Assembly: GCA_913057235.1 (NCBI GenBank)
Contig: CAJXNI010000014.1
Span: 20,427 to 84,426 of the forward strand
DNA from: an uncultured Bacteroidota bacterium
GTDB lineage: Bacteria; Bacteroidota; Bacteroidia; Flavobacteriales; Schleiferiaceae
Length of the DNA: 64,000 nucleotides
Direction: 5' to 3'
This document shows positions 34,623 to 42,444 of this stretch, piece after piece; positions within the stretch are counted from its first letter, which is position 1, and every line of letters begins with the position of its first letter. The position numbers were made by a program, and so were the translations under genes. Below the pieces are notes generated by a model, which saw only the letters and a program-made list of their open reading frames with translations, did not search any database and had not been told where the DNA came from.

Positions 34623-34928
34623 ATGTTCGCTACAGTAACACATTACCGCCTGAATCCAATTTTTGAGCAAGACTTCTTGCGTGAATGGAATAAACAGGTA
34701 CTGCACTTAAAAACGCAAAAGTTTTTATCCTCCAGTGTGCTCCACCGCGAGTCAAAAATTTCTTACGTTTCTTACACGCGCTGGCTTTCAAAGGAGCTTT
34801 TTGATCAAAACCTGAATGAGCCTGATGAATTGGTCTACAAAAGCCAGCTAAAAATTGAAAATTGCTGTAACTCTATAAGTATACCTTACCGCCTTTATAC
34901 CTTAAAAGAGGTTACCATTAATGACTGA
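34623..34928 (+). CDS. Hypothetical protein, possibly a dimeric alpha-beta barrel
   Basis: 101 aa with no signal peptide or membrane segment. The alternating pattern FATVTHYRLNPIFEQDFLREWNKQVLHLK ... SSVLHRESKISYVSYTRWLS resembles the small ferredoxin-like fold of antibiotic-biosynthesis monooxygenase-type proteins, but no diagnostic residue is visible. It starts 2 nt after mtaB and overlaps the phosphatase gene by 8 nt, so it belongs to that transcript. Function not recognised. Confidence 0.6.
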   Translation: MFATVTHYRLNPIFEQDFLREWNKQVLHLKTQKFLSSSVLHRESKISYVSYTRWLSKELFDQNLNEPDELVYKSQLKIENCCNSISIPYRLYTLKEVTIND

Positions 34929-35718
34929 TACTTACAACCAGTACCTGGTACAACTGGAAATACTCTGTAAGGAAGTAGGCCAGTTTATTAAGGAGCATCA
35001 AACTAAAGTTTCTGCAGAAGATATAGAATCTAAAAGCCTTAATAGCCTTGTAAGTTATGTTGATAAAACGGCCGAGGAAAAGCTGGTGAAGGGTTTAAGC
35101 AATATTTTACCAGAGGCCGGCTTTATCACCGAAGAGGGTACTACAAATAAGAAAAGTGAATCTTGTAACTGGATCATTGATCCGCTGGACGGCACCACAA
35201 ATTACCTGCATGGATTACCTATCTATGCCATAAGCGTAGCCTTGCAATGTGAGGGTAAATTGAGGCTGGGTGTGGTTTATGAGTTAGGGCAACAAGAAAT
35301 GTTTTCGGCTGTAGCCCAGCAAGGAGCCAAATTAAATGGTAGGCCTATAAAGGTAAGTTCAGAGTCAAAAATGCAAAATGCTTTATTTGCCACGGGTTTC
35401 CCATACCATGATTTTGGTCGCATGGATTCCTTTAATCAGTTGCTGACGTTTTTCTACCAAAATAGCCGAGGCCTGCGCAGATTGGGTTCAGCCGCTACAG
35501 ATTTAGCTTACGTGGCTTGTGGCCGTTTTAGCGGATTTTTTGAATACGGACTTAGCCCTTGGGATGTGGCCGCTGGAGCTTTGCTGGTACAGGAAGCAGG
35601 GGGTGTGGTAAGCGATTTTAAAGGCGGTGATAACTATTTATTTGGTAATGATATTTGTGCAGCTTCCCAAAACATATACCAGCCCTTTAGTGCGGTTATC
35701 AAAGAAAAAATGACCTGA
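34921..35718 (+). CDS. Inositol monophosphatase family protein
   Basis: Mg2+-dependent, Li+-sensitive sugar-phosphate phosphatase of the SuhB/IMPase fold. The metal site is visible: EEGT (about 75-78), the signature WIIDPLDGTTNYLHGLP (about 87-103) and the second-site motif LSPWDVAAGALLVQEAGG (about 217-234). 265 aa is normal. Substrates in this family include inositol-1-phosphate, fructose-1,6-bisphosphate and PAP; the sequence does not decide between them. Confidence 0.9.
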   Translation: MTDTYNQYLVQLEILCKEVGQFIKEHQTKVSAEDIESKSLNSLVSYVDKTAEEKLVKGLSNILPEAGFITEEGTTNKKSESCNWIIDPLDGTTNYLHGLPIYAISVALQCEGKLRLGVVYELGQQEMFSAVAQQGAKLNGRPIKVSSESKMQNALFATGFPYHDFGRMDSFNQLLTFFYQNSRGLRRLGSAATDLAYVACGRFSGFFEYGLSPWDVAAGALLVQEAGGVVSDFKGGDNYLFGNDICAASQNIYQPFSAVIKEKMT

Positions 35719-35726
35719 CAAAAATT

Positions 35727-36221
35727 CTAAGCAATGGGGAGCCATTGTTTGTGCCAGCTTTTAAGGAGGGGTACTTCCCACTCACTTTGCAACTGGCCTT
35801 TTGTTTCTATCAAATTATTAAACACGGTGGTTTCCTCATAAATTTCGCCACTGCTTATGGCCGCCCTAAAATTCACCATGTGCATGGTGGCCACCAGGTG
35901 ATTATCATCGCGATAAGCAATTTGGGTGCGGTCCATTAAGGAAACGCCCAACTCTTTCTCTAAATCTTGAACCAAATGGGTAAGCTTATCTATACTGCAG
36001 CCGGTAGCCTGATAACTGGCTTCATCAAGGGCTACTATCAAAAAGCGATCGTAGATGATACTAAATGATGCCTTGAGCGGTTTGCCATGCGCTTTCCATG
36101 CTTCTAGAAAATTCATGAGCCGGGCACTCAGCCTTTCTACTTTTTCATAGATTAAAAAATCAGTACTTTGAAAAACCCAAACGCGGGCATTAGGAGGCAT
36201 TTCATCAAAAGCAATGTACAT
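35727..36221 (-). CDS. Conserved hypothetical cytoplasmic protein (Bacteroidota-specific family)
   Basis: 164 aa, soluble, starting MYIAFDEMPPNARVWVFQST. Homologues with this start are widespread in Bacteroidota and are often misnamed ABC transporter ATPase, but no Walker A, Walker B or signature motif is present. Predicted alpha/beta, with DRFLIVALDE and NLIETKGQLQSEWEVPL as conserved-looking strings. It is convergent with the inositol phosphatase gene (8-bp gap). Function unknown. Confidence 0.65.
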   Translation of the reverse strand: MYIAFDEMPPNARVWVFQSTDFLIYEKVERLSARLMNFLEAWKAHGKPLKASFSIIYDRFLIVALDEASYQATGCSIDKLTHLVQDLEKELGVSLMDRTQIAYRDDNHLVATMHMVNFRAAISSGEIYEETTVFNNLIETKGQLQSEWEVPLLKSWHKQWLPIA

Positions 36222-36273
36222 GGGTCTTGAATTTCTAAAGGCAAAAATAGCTTAAAGACTTAAGCTTAAAAAG

Positions 36274-36876
36274 TTAAGGGTTCAGTTGTTTTTCTAGGCT
36301 TCGCACTTCTTCAGGACTCAAGTAAAAGTCTTCAATCTTTTCCAGGTACCATTCCGGAAAGGTACCATCTCTTCTGATAAAGGTTTTTGTAGCGATAATG
36401 TGTTTAGCAAAACCCGCCTTTATGGCCTAGAGGTCAGCGGCCTTTTCTACTGCGGCCGTATATTCTTCGAATATAGAATACTTAATGCCTAGCCAAATCA
36501 TTTCCAGACCCGAGCGCTGGCGGTAATCCATAAGATGGCCCATTTCATGAGCTATCCAGCCTTGCAAAACGGTATCTGGTATTTGGTGAATAAACAAAGT
36601 ATCAGCACCTGCTACAAAAAGTGGACGTACTTTAATGATATAGCTGCGGTTTTTTTTACTGCGCCAAAGCGTGCTTATTTGTGGCTGGGCTTGCATAAAG
36701 GAGCCATCAAAGTTCTCGTCAAACCATATGAGTAGCTCATGTTTGTGCAGCTTGGGATAGGCCGGATAAACTTTGGCAACGGCTCTTTTCAGAGCTTTAG
36801 GGTATTGTAAGGAGTCCGTTAAAACCATGCCTTCTTGCGTAGAGCGAGGTGCACTTTGGCAACTCATCAAAAGCAA
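36274..36876 (-). pseudogene. Broken metallopeptidase-like lipoprotein gene with in-frame TAG
   Basis: The N-terminal part (first in-frame start codon TTG at 36874-36876, five codons before the lipobox Cys in LLLMSCQS) encodes a HEMGH zinc-type motif (WIAHEMGHLMDYRQ), then EKAADL and a TAG at 36427-36429. Past it the same frame continues for 50 codons (AIKAGFAKHIIATKTFIRRD through YLSPEEVRSLEKQLNP) to TAA at 36274-36276. EKAADL-x-AIKAGF looks like one helix carrying the third metal ligand, so TAG probably replaced a sense codon. The hydrophobic signal stretch also begins upstream of any usual start (ILVPKIAVAVFPF), a second sign of decay. Confidence 0.75.
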
Positions 36877-36926
36877 AAAGGGAAAAACTGCTACTGCTAT
36901 TTTTGGGACTAGTATTTTTAGAATAT

Positions 36927-37718
36927 CTATAAATCTTCAGCTTGTACAATTAACTCTGCAATATCTAAAACGGGCAATTGGCCTTCTCGTTCACTGCTTT
37001 TTACGCCATCGCTCATCATCGTATTGCAAAAGGGACATGCTGCCGCTACGTAGTCAGGTTTGGTTTCTAAAGCCTCTTGGGTACGTTCAATGTTTACGTC
37101 CTTATTTCCTTTTTCAGGCTCCTTAAACATTTGTGCGCCTCCGGCCCCGCAGCAAAGTCCATTGCTTTTGCACCTGCGCATTTCTACCAATTCTGCATCT
37201 AGCCTTTGAATTACTTCGCGGGGTGCCTCGTATATACCGTTGGCCCTCCCCAGGTAGCAGGGGTCATGGTAGGTAATCCGCTTACCTTTATAGGTGCCGC
37301 CTTCCACGGTAAGTTTCCCTTCTTTAAGCAAGTTATTGATGAACTTTGTGTGGTGTACTACTTCGTAATTGCCTCCTAACTCTGGGTATTCATTAGCCAG
37401 AGTGTTGAAGCAATGGGGGCAAGTGGTTACAATTTTTTTGATCTCATAACCATTTAGAACCTCAATATTTTGCATGGCCTGCATCATAAAAACAAATTCA
37501 TTGCCCGCTCTTTTGGCAGGGTCACCGGTACAGGATTCTTCCGTACCTAGCACGGCAAAGCTAATGTTGGCCTTGTTTAATATTTTTACGAAGGCCTTGG
37601 TTATTTTTTTGGCTCTATCGTCAAAACTGCCTGCGCAGCCCACCCAAAACAAAACTTCGGGAAACTTACCTTCTGCGTTCATTTCGGCCATGGTAGGCAC
37701 TTTAATTGGTTCTGCCAT
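36927..37718 (-). CDS. (Fe-S)-binding protein with tandem CCG domains (HdrB/GlpC-like)
   Basis: Electron-transfer subunit with two cysteine-rich CCG domains like heterodisulfide reductase HdrB, LutA and GlpC. Visible cysteines are in FWVGCAGSFD, VTTCPHCFNTL, YHDPCYLGRAN, GLCCGAGGAQMF and AACPFCNTMM. 263 aa, no membrane helix. It is encoded downstream of the membrane Fe-S protein at 38761, separated by a lipoprotein and a HAD gene; the pair probably forms a quinone-linked oxidoreductase. The electron donor is unknown. Confidence 0.9.
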   Translation of the reverse strand: MAEPIKVPTMAEMNAEGKFPEVLFWVGCAGSFDDRAKKITKAFVKILNKANISFAVLGTEESCTGDPAKRAGNEFVFMMQAMQNIEVLNGYEIKKIVTTCPHCFNTLANEYPELGGNYEVVHHTKFINNLLKEGKLTVEGGTYKGKRITYHDPCYLGRANGIYEAPREVIQRLDAELVEMRRCKSNGLCCGAGGAQMFKEPEKGNKDVNIERTQEALETKPDYVAAACPFCNTMMSDGVKSSEREGQLPVLDIAELIVQAEDL

Positions 37719-38332
37719 TAGTCTATTAATTCAAAAATTTCGTTTTCTATACTTTTAAAACCCACTAAGCCGTTAGCGCTGTTAATGTAAAGGGCTTGCA
37801 GGGAAACGCTATCTCGGGGTGTAAAGAAGCAATTTAAAAAAGTACGGTCAATTATTTTCAAAGTATCTGTAAAATTGCAACGCTTACTTTCACACTCTAA
37901 GCTATCTATAAAACTAAGATTTAGCTGCAGGGTTTCCACAAATTCTTCTTCAAATTCCAAGCGGTAAGCATCGGTACCCAACCGGGAATTATTAGGCGCA
38001 TAGGAGGCTTCTAAATTAAAGCTAAACCTGAAATAAGGGGTATCTGAGCCAATGGTCAAATTTTGCCGTTCAAGCAATAAATAGTCGTAATCACTAAAAG
38101 AGCCCGCATTTGGAATATTTTCAGTTTGCTTCTCCCAGAAATTGCTTTGGCTGATTCTACGCAGGGTAAGGGTGTCGCCATTATTACTTACAAAGCGCTT
38201 ACCTTGTTCGTAATTTGGCTTTAGCTCCTGTATTGCTCCTCCCAAAGGAATTCGTAAAAAGGTTTCTTCTGCGCAGGCTATACAGCCAAGCAAGAGACTA
38301 AGCATGGCAAAAAAGCGAATGGCCTTTCTCAC
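37718..38332 (-). CDS. Hypothetical lipoprotein
   Basis: 204 aa. A signal peptide with lipobox LLGCIAC (cleavage near residue 20) marks it as an envelope lipoprotein. The mature part is beta-rich (GDTLTLRRISQ, YFRFSFNLEASY, SFIDSLECESKRCNFTDTLKII) with no family I recognise. Its stop overlaps the Fe-S protein start by 1 nt and its start overlaps the HAD gene by 4 nt, so it is co-transcribed with them. Confidence 0.72.
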   Translation of the reverse strand: MRKAIRFFAMLSLLLGCIACAEETFLRIPLGGAIQELKPNYEQGKRFVSNNGDTLTLRRISQSNFWEKQTENIPNAGSFSDYDYLLLERQNLTIGSDTPYFRFSFNLEASYAPNNSRLGTDAYRLEFEEEFVETLQLNLSFIDSLECESKRCNFTDTLKIIDRTFLNCFFTPRDSVSLQALYINSANGLVGFKSIENEIFELID

Positions 38333-38757
38333 TTTTTAAATACTTGAATGGTCACTTTTTCGTCTACGAGTTCTGTGAATTTTCCTTTGTAGCGCGTTGC
38401 TCTTACCAAATGGTTATCAATCCAATGATAATTGCCACCTCTGGGCTTGCCCATAACCATGCCGTGAAATTTAAAACCCTTTTCATGCAGCCACTGCTCG
38501 GTAATGGCACGGTGTTCTTCCAGGCGCGAAGTAAAAAATGTAATGATATGGCCTTGGTCATACCAGCGATTCAAGGTCTCTAAAGCATCGGGGTAATGTT
38601 TAGCGGTGGCCATGCGCTCTGGCTCCTCATTGGGAATATCGTCACAAATGGTGCCGTCAATATCTATTAAATAATTTTTGACCTCATCTGGTAGTTGTGG
38701 ACTAATCGTTTTCCCATCGGCATAAGCCTTATGCAGTAATTTGTCTTGCTTAGGCAT
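38329..38757 (-). CDS. Small HAD-family phosphatase
   Basis: 142 aa. HAD motif I is YLIDIDGTICDD (about 29-40) and motif II is IITFFTSRLEEHR (Thr/Ser). The short C-terminal part has GKPRGGNYHWIDNH, with the motif III Lys and a single acidic residue. Related proteins in Bacteroidota are often labelled phosphoheptose isomerase in databases, but the motifs are those of a HAD hydrolase. It lies 3 nt downstream of the membrane Fe-S gene. Substrate unknown. Confidence 0.78.
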   Translation of the reverse strand: MPKQDKLLHKAYADGKTISPQLPDEVKNYLIDIDGTICDDIPNEEPERMATAKHYPDALETLNRWYDQGHIITFFTSRLEEHRAITEQWLHEKGFKFHGMVMGKPRGGNYHWIDNHLVRATRYKGKFTELVDEKVTIQVFKK

Positions 38758-38760
38758 AGG

Positions 38761-40080
38761 CTACTCGTTTATCCAATTGGCTCTATCTGCCTGAGCGTAG
38801 GCCCAGGGAGCGGCATTGTTTTCAATGTTAGTCATCATGGTATTTATTTGGCTGCTGGCCGATGATTCTTCCATGACCAAATACCTGCGCATGTCTACAA
38901 TGATGCCCATGGGGTCAATATTTACCGGACAGGCTTCTGTACAGGCATTGCAGGTGGTACAGGCCCAAAGCTCCTCGCGGGTAATGTAGTCATCCAGTAA
39001 AGATTTACCGTCATCCTTAAACTCACCACCATTCGCGTCTATGTTTTGGCCCACTTCCTCGAGACGGTCGCGCGTGTCCATCATGATTTTGCGCGGACTT
39101 AACTTTTTACCGGTGATGTTGGCAGGGCAACTGGCGGTGCAACGTCCGCATTCTGTGCAAGAGTAGGCGTTCATTAGTTGCACCCAGTTTAAATCAGTTA
39201 CATCTTTGGCGCCAAAACGATCGGGTTCTTCAGTTTCCTCTCCTCCGGCATCTGCGGCAAATGGATCTGCATTGGGGTCCATCATCATTTCTACCTCCTT
39301 TTTAACCGCTGGGTTATTTGAAAATTGTCCTTTAGGCTCCAATTTTGAATACCAAACATTGGGGAAGGCCATGATGATATGAAAGTGCTTGGAAAATGGC
39401 AGGTAGTTTAAGAACAGCAGGATACCAATGATGTGAAACCACCAGGCGGCCCGTTCAATTACATGCAGCGTTTCTTGTGAGAAGCCACTGAAAATAGGTG
39501 CCAACAACCCACTAATTACCCAGCCATTGTGATTCATAGAATCCATATTGGCTTCTGCCGCCCCTAGCGTAAGTAGGGCCAGCATGAGAACCAGCTCAAT
39601 AATTAAAATGTAGTTACCATCTTTTTTGGGCCAGCCTTTTAAGTCTTTAAAGCGGTCTACTACGTTTACGTTTCTGCGCCACAGAAAGACTACACAGGCC
39701 ACAATTACCAATACGGCTAGAATTTCAAAGAAGTGAATGGCCGCATCGTATACCGGACCCAAGGGTTCTGCAAAAATGCGGTGAGTACCCAAAATACCGT
39801 CTATTAAAATTTCGGCTACCTCTATATTTATCAAAATAAAGCCGGCATAAATTAAAACGTGAAAGAAGCCAGCCACGTACCTGCGTTTCACCATTTTGGT
39901 TTGCCCCATGGCTACCCGCGCCATGATTCCCCAGCGCTCAGAGGAACGATCATTACGTTGAATATCCTTACCCAGTTTTATGTTGCGCCAAATCTTTTTA
40001 AAACTCCTGCTAAAGAAATGAATGGCCACTCCTAGGGCCACCATAAACACGATATTTTGCCAGCCAAAATGTATCTCCAT
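38761..40080 (-). CDS. Membrane-bound (Fe-S) oxidoreductase subunit (HdrE/GlpC-like)
   Basis: 439-aa protein joining a membrane domain to a two-cluster ferredoxin domain. About five hydrophobic segments with His residues suitable for heme b (KRRYVAGFFHVLIYAG, VIERAAWWFHIIGIL) occupy about 1-250. Two 4Fe-4S motifs follow: CTECGRCTASCP (about 312-323) and CTTCNACTEACP (about 373-384). Together with the CCG protein at 36927 it probably moves electrons between a soluble donor and menaquinone. Confidence 0.88.
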   Translation of the reverse strand: MEIHFGWQNIVFMVALGVAIHFFSRSFKKIWRNIKLGKDIQRNDRSSERWGIMARVAMGQTKMVKRRYVAGFFHVLIYAGFILINIEVAEILIDGILGTHRIFAEPLGPVYDAAIHFFEILAVLVIVACVVFLWRRNVNVVDRFKDLKGWPKKDGNYILIIELVLMLALLTLGAAEANMDSMNHNGWVISGLLAPIFSGFSQETLHVIERAAWWFHIIGILLFLNYLPFSKHFHIIMAFPNVWYSKLEPKGQFSNNPAVKKEVEMMMDPNADPFAADAGGEETEEPDRFGAKDVTDLNWVQLMNAYSCTECGRCTASCPANITGKKLSPRKIMMDTRDRLEEVGQNIDANGGEFKDDGKSLLDDYITREELWACTTCNACTEACPVNIDPMGIIVDMRRYLVMEESSASSQINTMMTNIENNAAPWAYAQADRANWINE

Positions 40081-40094
40081 AATCTTGTTTTACC

Positions 40095-41108
40095 TTATCG
40101 GGTTTTACTTTTTTCAGCCTCCATTTTACGTATCTCTTCTTCGGTGTATTCTTTAGAATTACCAAATACCGAAAAATTGAGGTAGCGCTGTGGATTGTAT
40201 TTTAAGTCTAGTAGCAAAAGGTTGAGTTGTTCTGTAGACCGGGCCAGATTCTCATACACCTCTTTGTCATTTACCAGAGCTCCCATGGTGCCTTCACTAT
40301 TATTAATTTTTTGCACCACTGCTTGTGTTTCTTGCAAGGTTTGCTCAAGAGTGGTAAAGGTGCGTTTAAGTTCTACTTCAGAAAGAGAATCACTTATAGC
40401 ACCAAAGTTTTTGATGATTTTATCAAACTCAGCCTCGTTTTCTTTAAAAGTTGAAGTCACAGATGAGAGGTTTTCCAGTGTAGTAATCAGGCCATCTTGA
40501 CTTTTACTAAGGGTGGTATCAAAAACTTGAACCGAGTGCTCTAAAGTGGCAAAGCTTCTGCGAATACTTTGAAAGGTGCGCGTGAAGTTTTGTTTATTGT
40601 CACTGTTTAAAAAGCCACTGGCCAATACCATAACCGTATCAATTGAGCCAATCAGCTTTTCAGCCTTCTCTTTGAGCGGAGCCACCTGCCGGTTCACTTC
40701 TTCAGTAATACTCAATTCAATATCACCATACAGGGTGTCACCAGAAACCGCATATTCAACCGAACGGCCTAGGTCTAAACTAATGGCTTTCTCGCCCATG
40801 AGGTTTGAGCTGTAAATGCGGGCCTTGGTGTCATGCGGAATGTTAAAATCATTATTAATAGACATTTTTACGTACAAACGACCCGACTGATCTGGCATGA
40901 AGGCAATATCGGCCACTTGGCCCACCTTAAAACCATTAATGGTTACCGGGCGTGAAGGTCCCAAACCATCTACCTGGTTGTAGACCGCATAAAAATAGCG
41001 GCTGCTATCAAATAGATTACTGCCCTTTAAAAAACTGAACCCCCAGTAGAGGGCGGCTACAGTAAGTACAGCTATGAGACCTACCTTTAACTCCCTAGAA
41101 ATTTTCAA
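40095..41108 (-). CDS. MlaD-family MCE protein
   Basis: Periplasmic lipid-binding component of an Mla-type phospholipid transport system. One N-terminal helix (about 8-27), then the MCE domain (about 38-115, YFYAVYNQVDGLGPSRPVTINGFKVGQV ... DTKARIYSSNLMGEKAISLDLG), then a long helical region. The permease MlaE and ATPase MlaF are not in the window. The start is TTG. It is downstream of the amidase gene, as in many Bacteroidota. Confidence 0.9.
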   Translation of the reverse strand: MKISRELKVGLIAVLTVAALYWGFSFLKGSNLFDSSRYFYAVYNQVDGLGPSRPVTINGFKVGQVADIAFMPDQSGRLYVKMSINNDFNIPHDTKARIYSSNLMGEKAISLDLGRSVEYAVSGDTLYGDIELSITEEVNRQVAPLKEKAEKLIGSIDTVMVLASGFLNSDNKQNFTRTFQSIRRSFATLEHSVQVFDTTLSKSQDGLITTLENLSSVTSTFKENEAEFDKIIKNFGAISDSLSEVELKRTFTTLEQTLQETQAVVQKINNSEGTMGALVNDKEVYENLARSTEQLNLLLLDLKYNPQRYLNFSVFGNSKEYTEEEIRKMEAEKSKTR

Positions 41109-41143
41109 GAAAAAGCTGTTTTAAATAGCAAAGATTAAAAATA

Positions 41144-42373
41144 TTATCGAAGCATTTTTAGGGCTTGCAATGCACCAATTTTAGTGCGTCCCTTAAAGCC
41201 AATCACAAAACTGTCTTTAAAGCCCGCTTGCCTCATTTCACTTTGTAAAACCTTGGCGGCATCAAATGTTTCCACCGGGCCTACATAATATTTAAAAAGT
41301 CCTCCTTCTTGAAGTACTTTTACGTTGTTAACGCCTTTGAAATTGGTAGCCTTCAACTCCTTGCGGCTGGCACTGGTTAGAATTTGCACTCCAAAAGAAA
41401 TAGCATCCTCAGCTGTGGTGGAAGTAGTTTCAGCAGATGGGTTGGTTTTTTCAGCAGTAGATTCTGTGGTCTTAGGTTTTTCTTGAACCGTTCTAGCCGT
41501 GGTTTTCTCTTCTGGGGCTGGTTTCGGCTCTAGCGGTTTTGCAGGGTTTATTTTGGGCTTTTCAGCCGATGGCGTTTGGGTTTTTAATACAGCATCTCGC
41601 TCTTGCTTGTAATCTCGTATGGCTCTGAAAATGGCCGATGCCATGTACGATTGCCCTTGGTCACTTAAAAGAAAATCTTCTTCGGCTGGGTTGGTTAAGA
41701 AGCCCAGCTCTACCAAAACGGCTGGCATGGCAGTGCGGCTGGTTACATACAGCGGTTGCTGCTTTACGCCTCGGTCTCTGCGGCTTACCCGCTCTCTAAA
41801 CTGGTCTTGAATTTTTTTAGCTAGTAGCACACTTTGATTGAGGTAGGTGTTTTGGTACAGATTAAGAGCAATAAGGCTTTCAGGCTTGCGGGGATCAAAG
41901 CCTTCGTATTTTTCCTCGTAGTTTTCTTCTAAAAGAATGGCTGAGTTTTCTTGAATGGCCACCCGGTTTTCATCATCGTGGTTGCGGCCCAATACCAGGC
42001 TGGTAGAACCATGTACTGATGATTTGGTAAAGGAGTCACAATGAATGGAAATAAAAAGATCACCTTCGGCTTTATTGGCAATATCGGCTCTTTCTTTAAG
42101 CGGAATAAAGACATCTGTGCTGCGGGTGTAAACCACCTTTACTTCAGGCATATGTTCTTTGAGATAGCCACCTAGTTTTAGCGCCACTTTAAGGGCTACA
42201 TCTTTTTCAGTGGTTTTGTATCTGCGTGTACCCAGGTTCCCGGGATCTTTCCCGCCATGGCCGGCATCAATAATTATGGTGCGTATCCCGCCAGAATTGA
42301 GGGGCACTGAGCTGCTTGAGCAAAGGCTCAGAAGCAAAACTGCCAGTAAAGCAAAGTGGGTTAGTTTCCTCAA
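41144..42373 (-). CDS. N-acetylmuramoyl-L-alanine amidase with C-terminal SPOR-like domain
   Basis: Zinc amidase (Amidase_3 fold) that cleaves the peptide stem from glycan chains during cell separation. A signal peptide covers about 1-25. Zinc site: IIDAGHGGKDPG (His, about 36-47), a Glu downstream and FISIHCDSF (His, about 110). The catalytic Glu is in VLVELGFLTNPAEE. A Pro/Thr/Lys/Glu-rich linker (about 268-330) leads to a SPOR-like domain (FGVQILTSASRKEL ... FKYYVGPVETFDAAKVLQSEM). The start is TTG. Confidence 0.92.
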   Translation of the reverse strand: MRKLTHFALLAVLLLSLCSSSSVPLNSGGIRTIIIDAGHGGKDPGNLGTRRYKTTEKDVALKVALKLGGYLKEHMPEVKVVYTRSTDVFIPLKERADIANKAEGDLFISIHCDSFTKSSVHGSTSLVLGRNHDDENRVAIQENSAILLEENYEEKYEGFDPRKPESLIALNLYQNTYLNQSVLLAKKIQDQFRERVSRRDRGVKQQPLYVTSRTAMPAVLVELGFLTNPAEEDFLLSDQGQSYMASAIFRAIRDYKQERDAVLKTQTPSAEKPKINPAKPLEPKPAPEEKTTARTVQEKPKTTESTAEKTNPSAETTSTTAEDAISFGVQILTSASRKELKATNFKGVNNVKVLQEGGLFKYYVGPVETFDAAKVLQSEMRQAGFKDSFVIGFKGRTKIGALQALKMLR

Positions 42374-42444
42374 TGGTTCGATTTTTGTTTAGCTTTGGCG
42401 CACCTACAAAATAGCCTCTTCATTTTAGCAAATTTATAGTCATA

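Noticed and set aside
35727..36221. ABC transporter ATPase label for the conserved 164-aa protein
   Set aside because: No Walker A, Walker B or signature motif is present; the label would be an inherited database error.
38329..38757. Phosphoheptose isomerase label
   Set aside because: The DIDGT motif and following residues are those of a HAD hydrolase, and no SIS domain is present.
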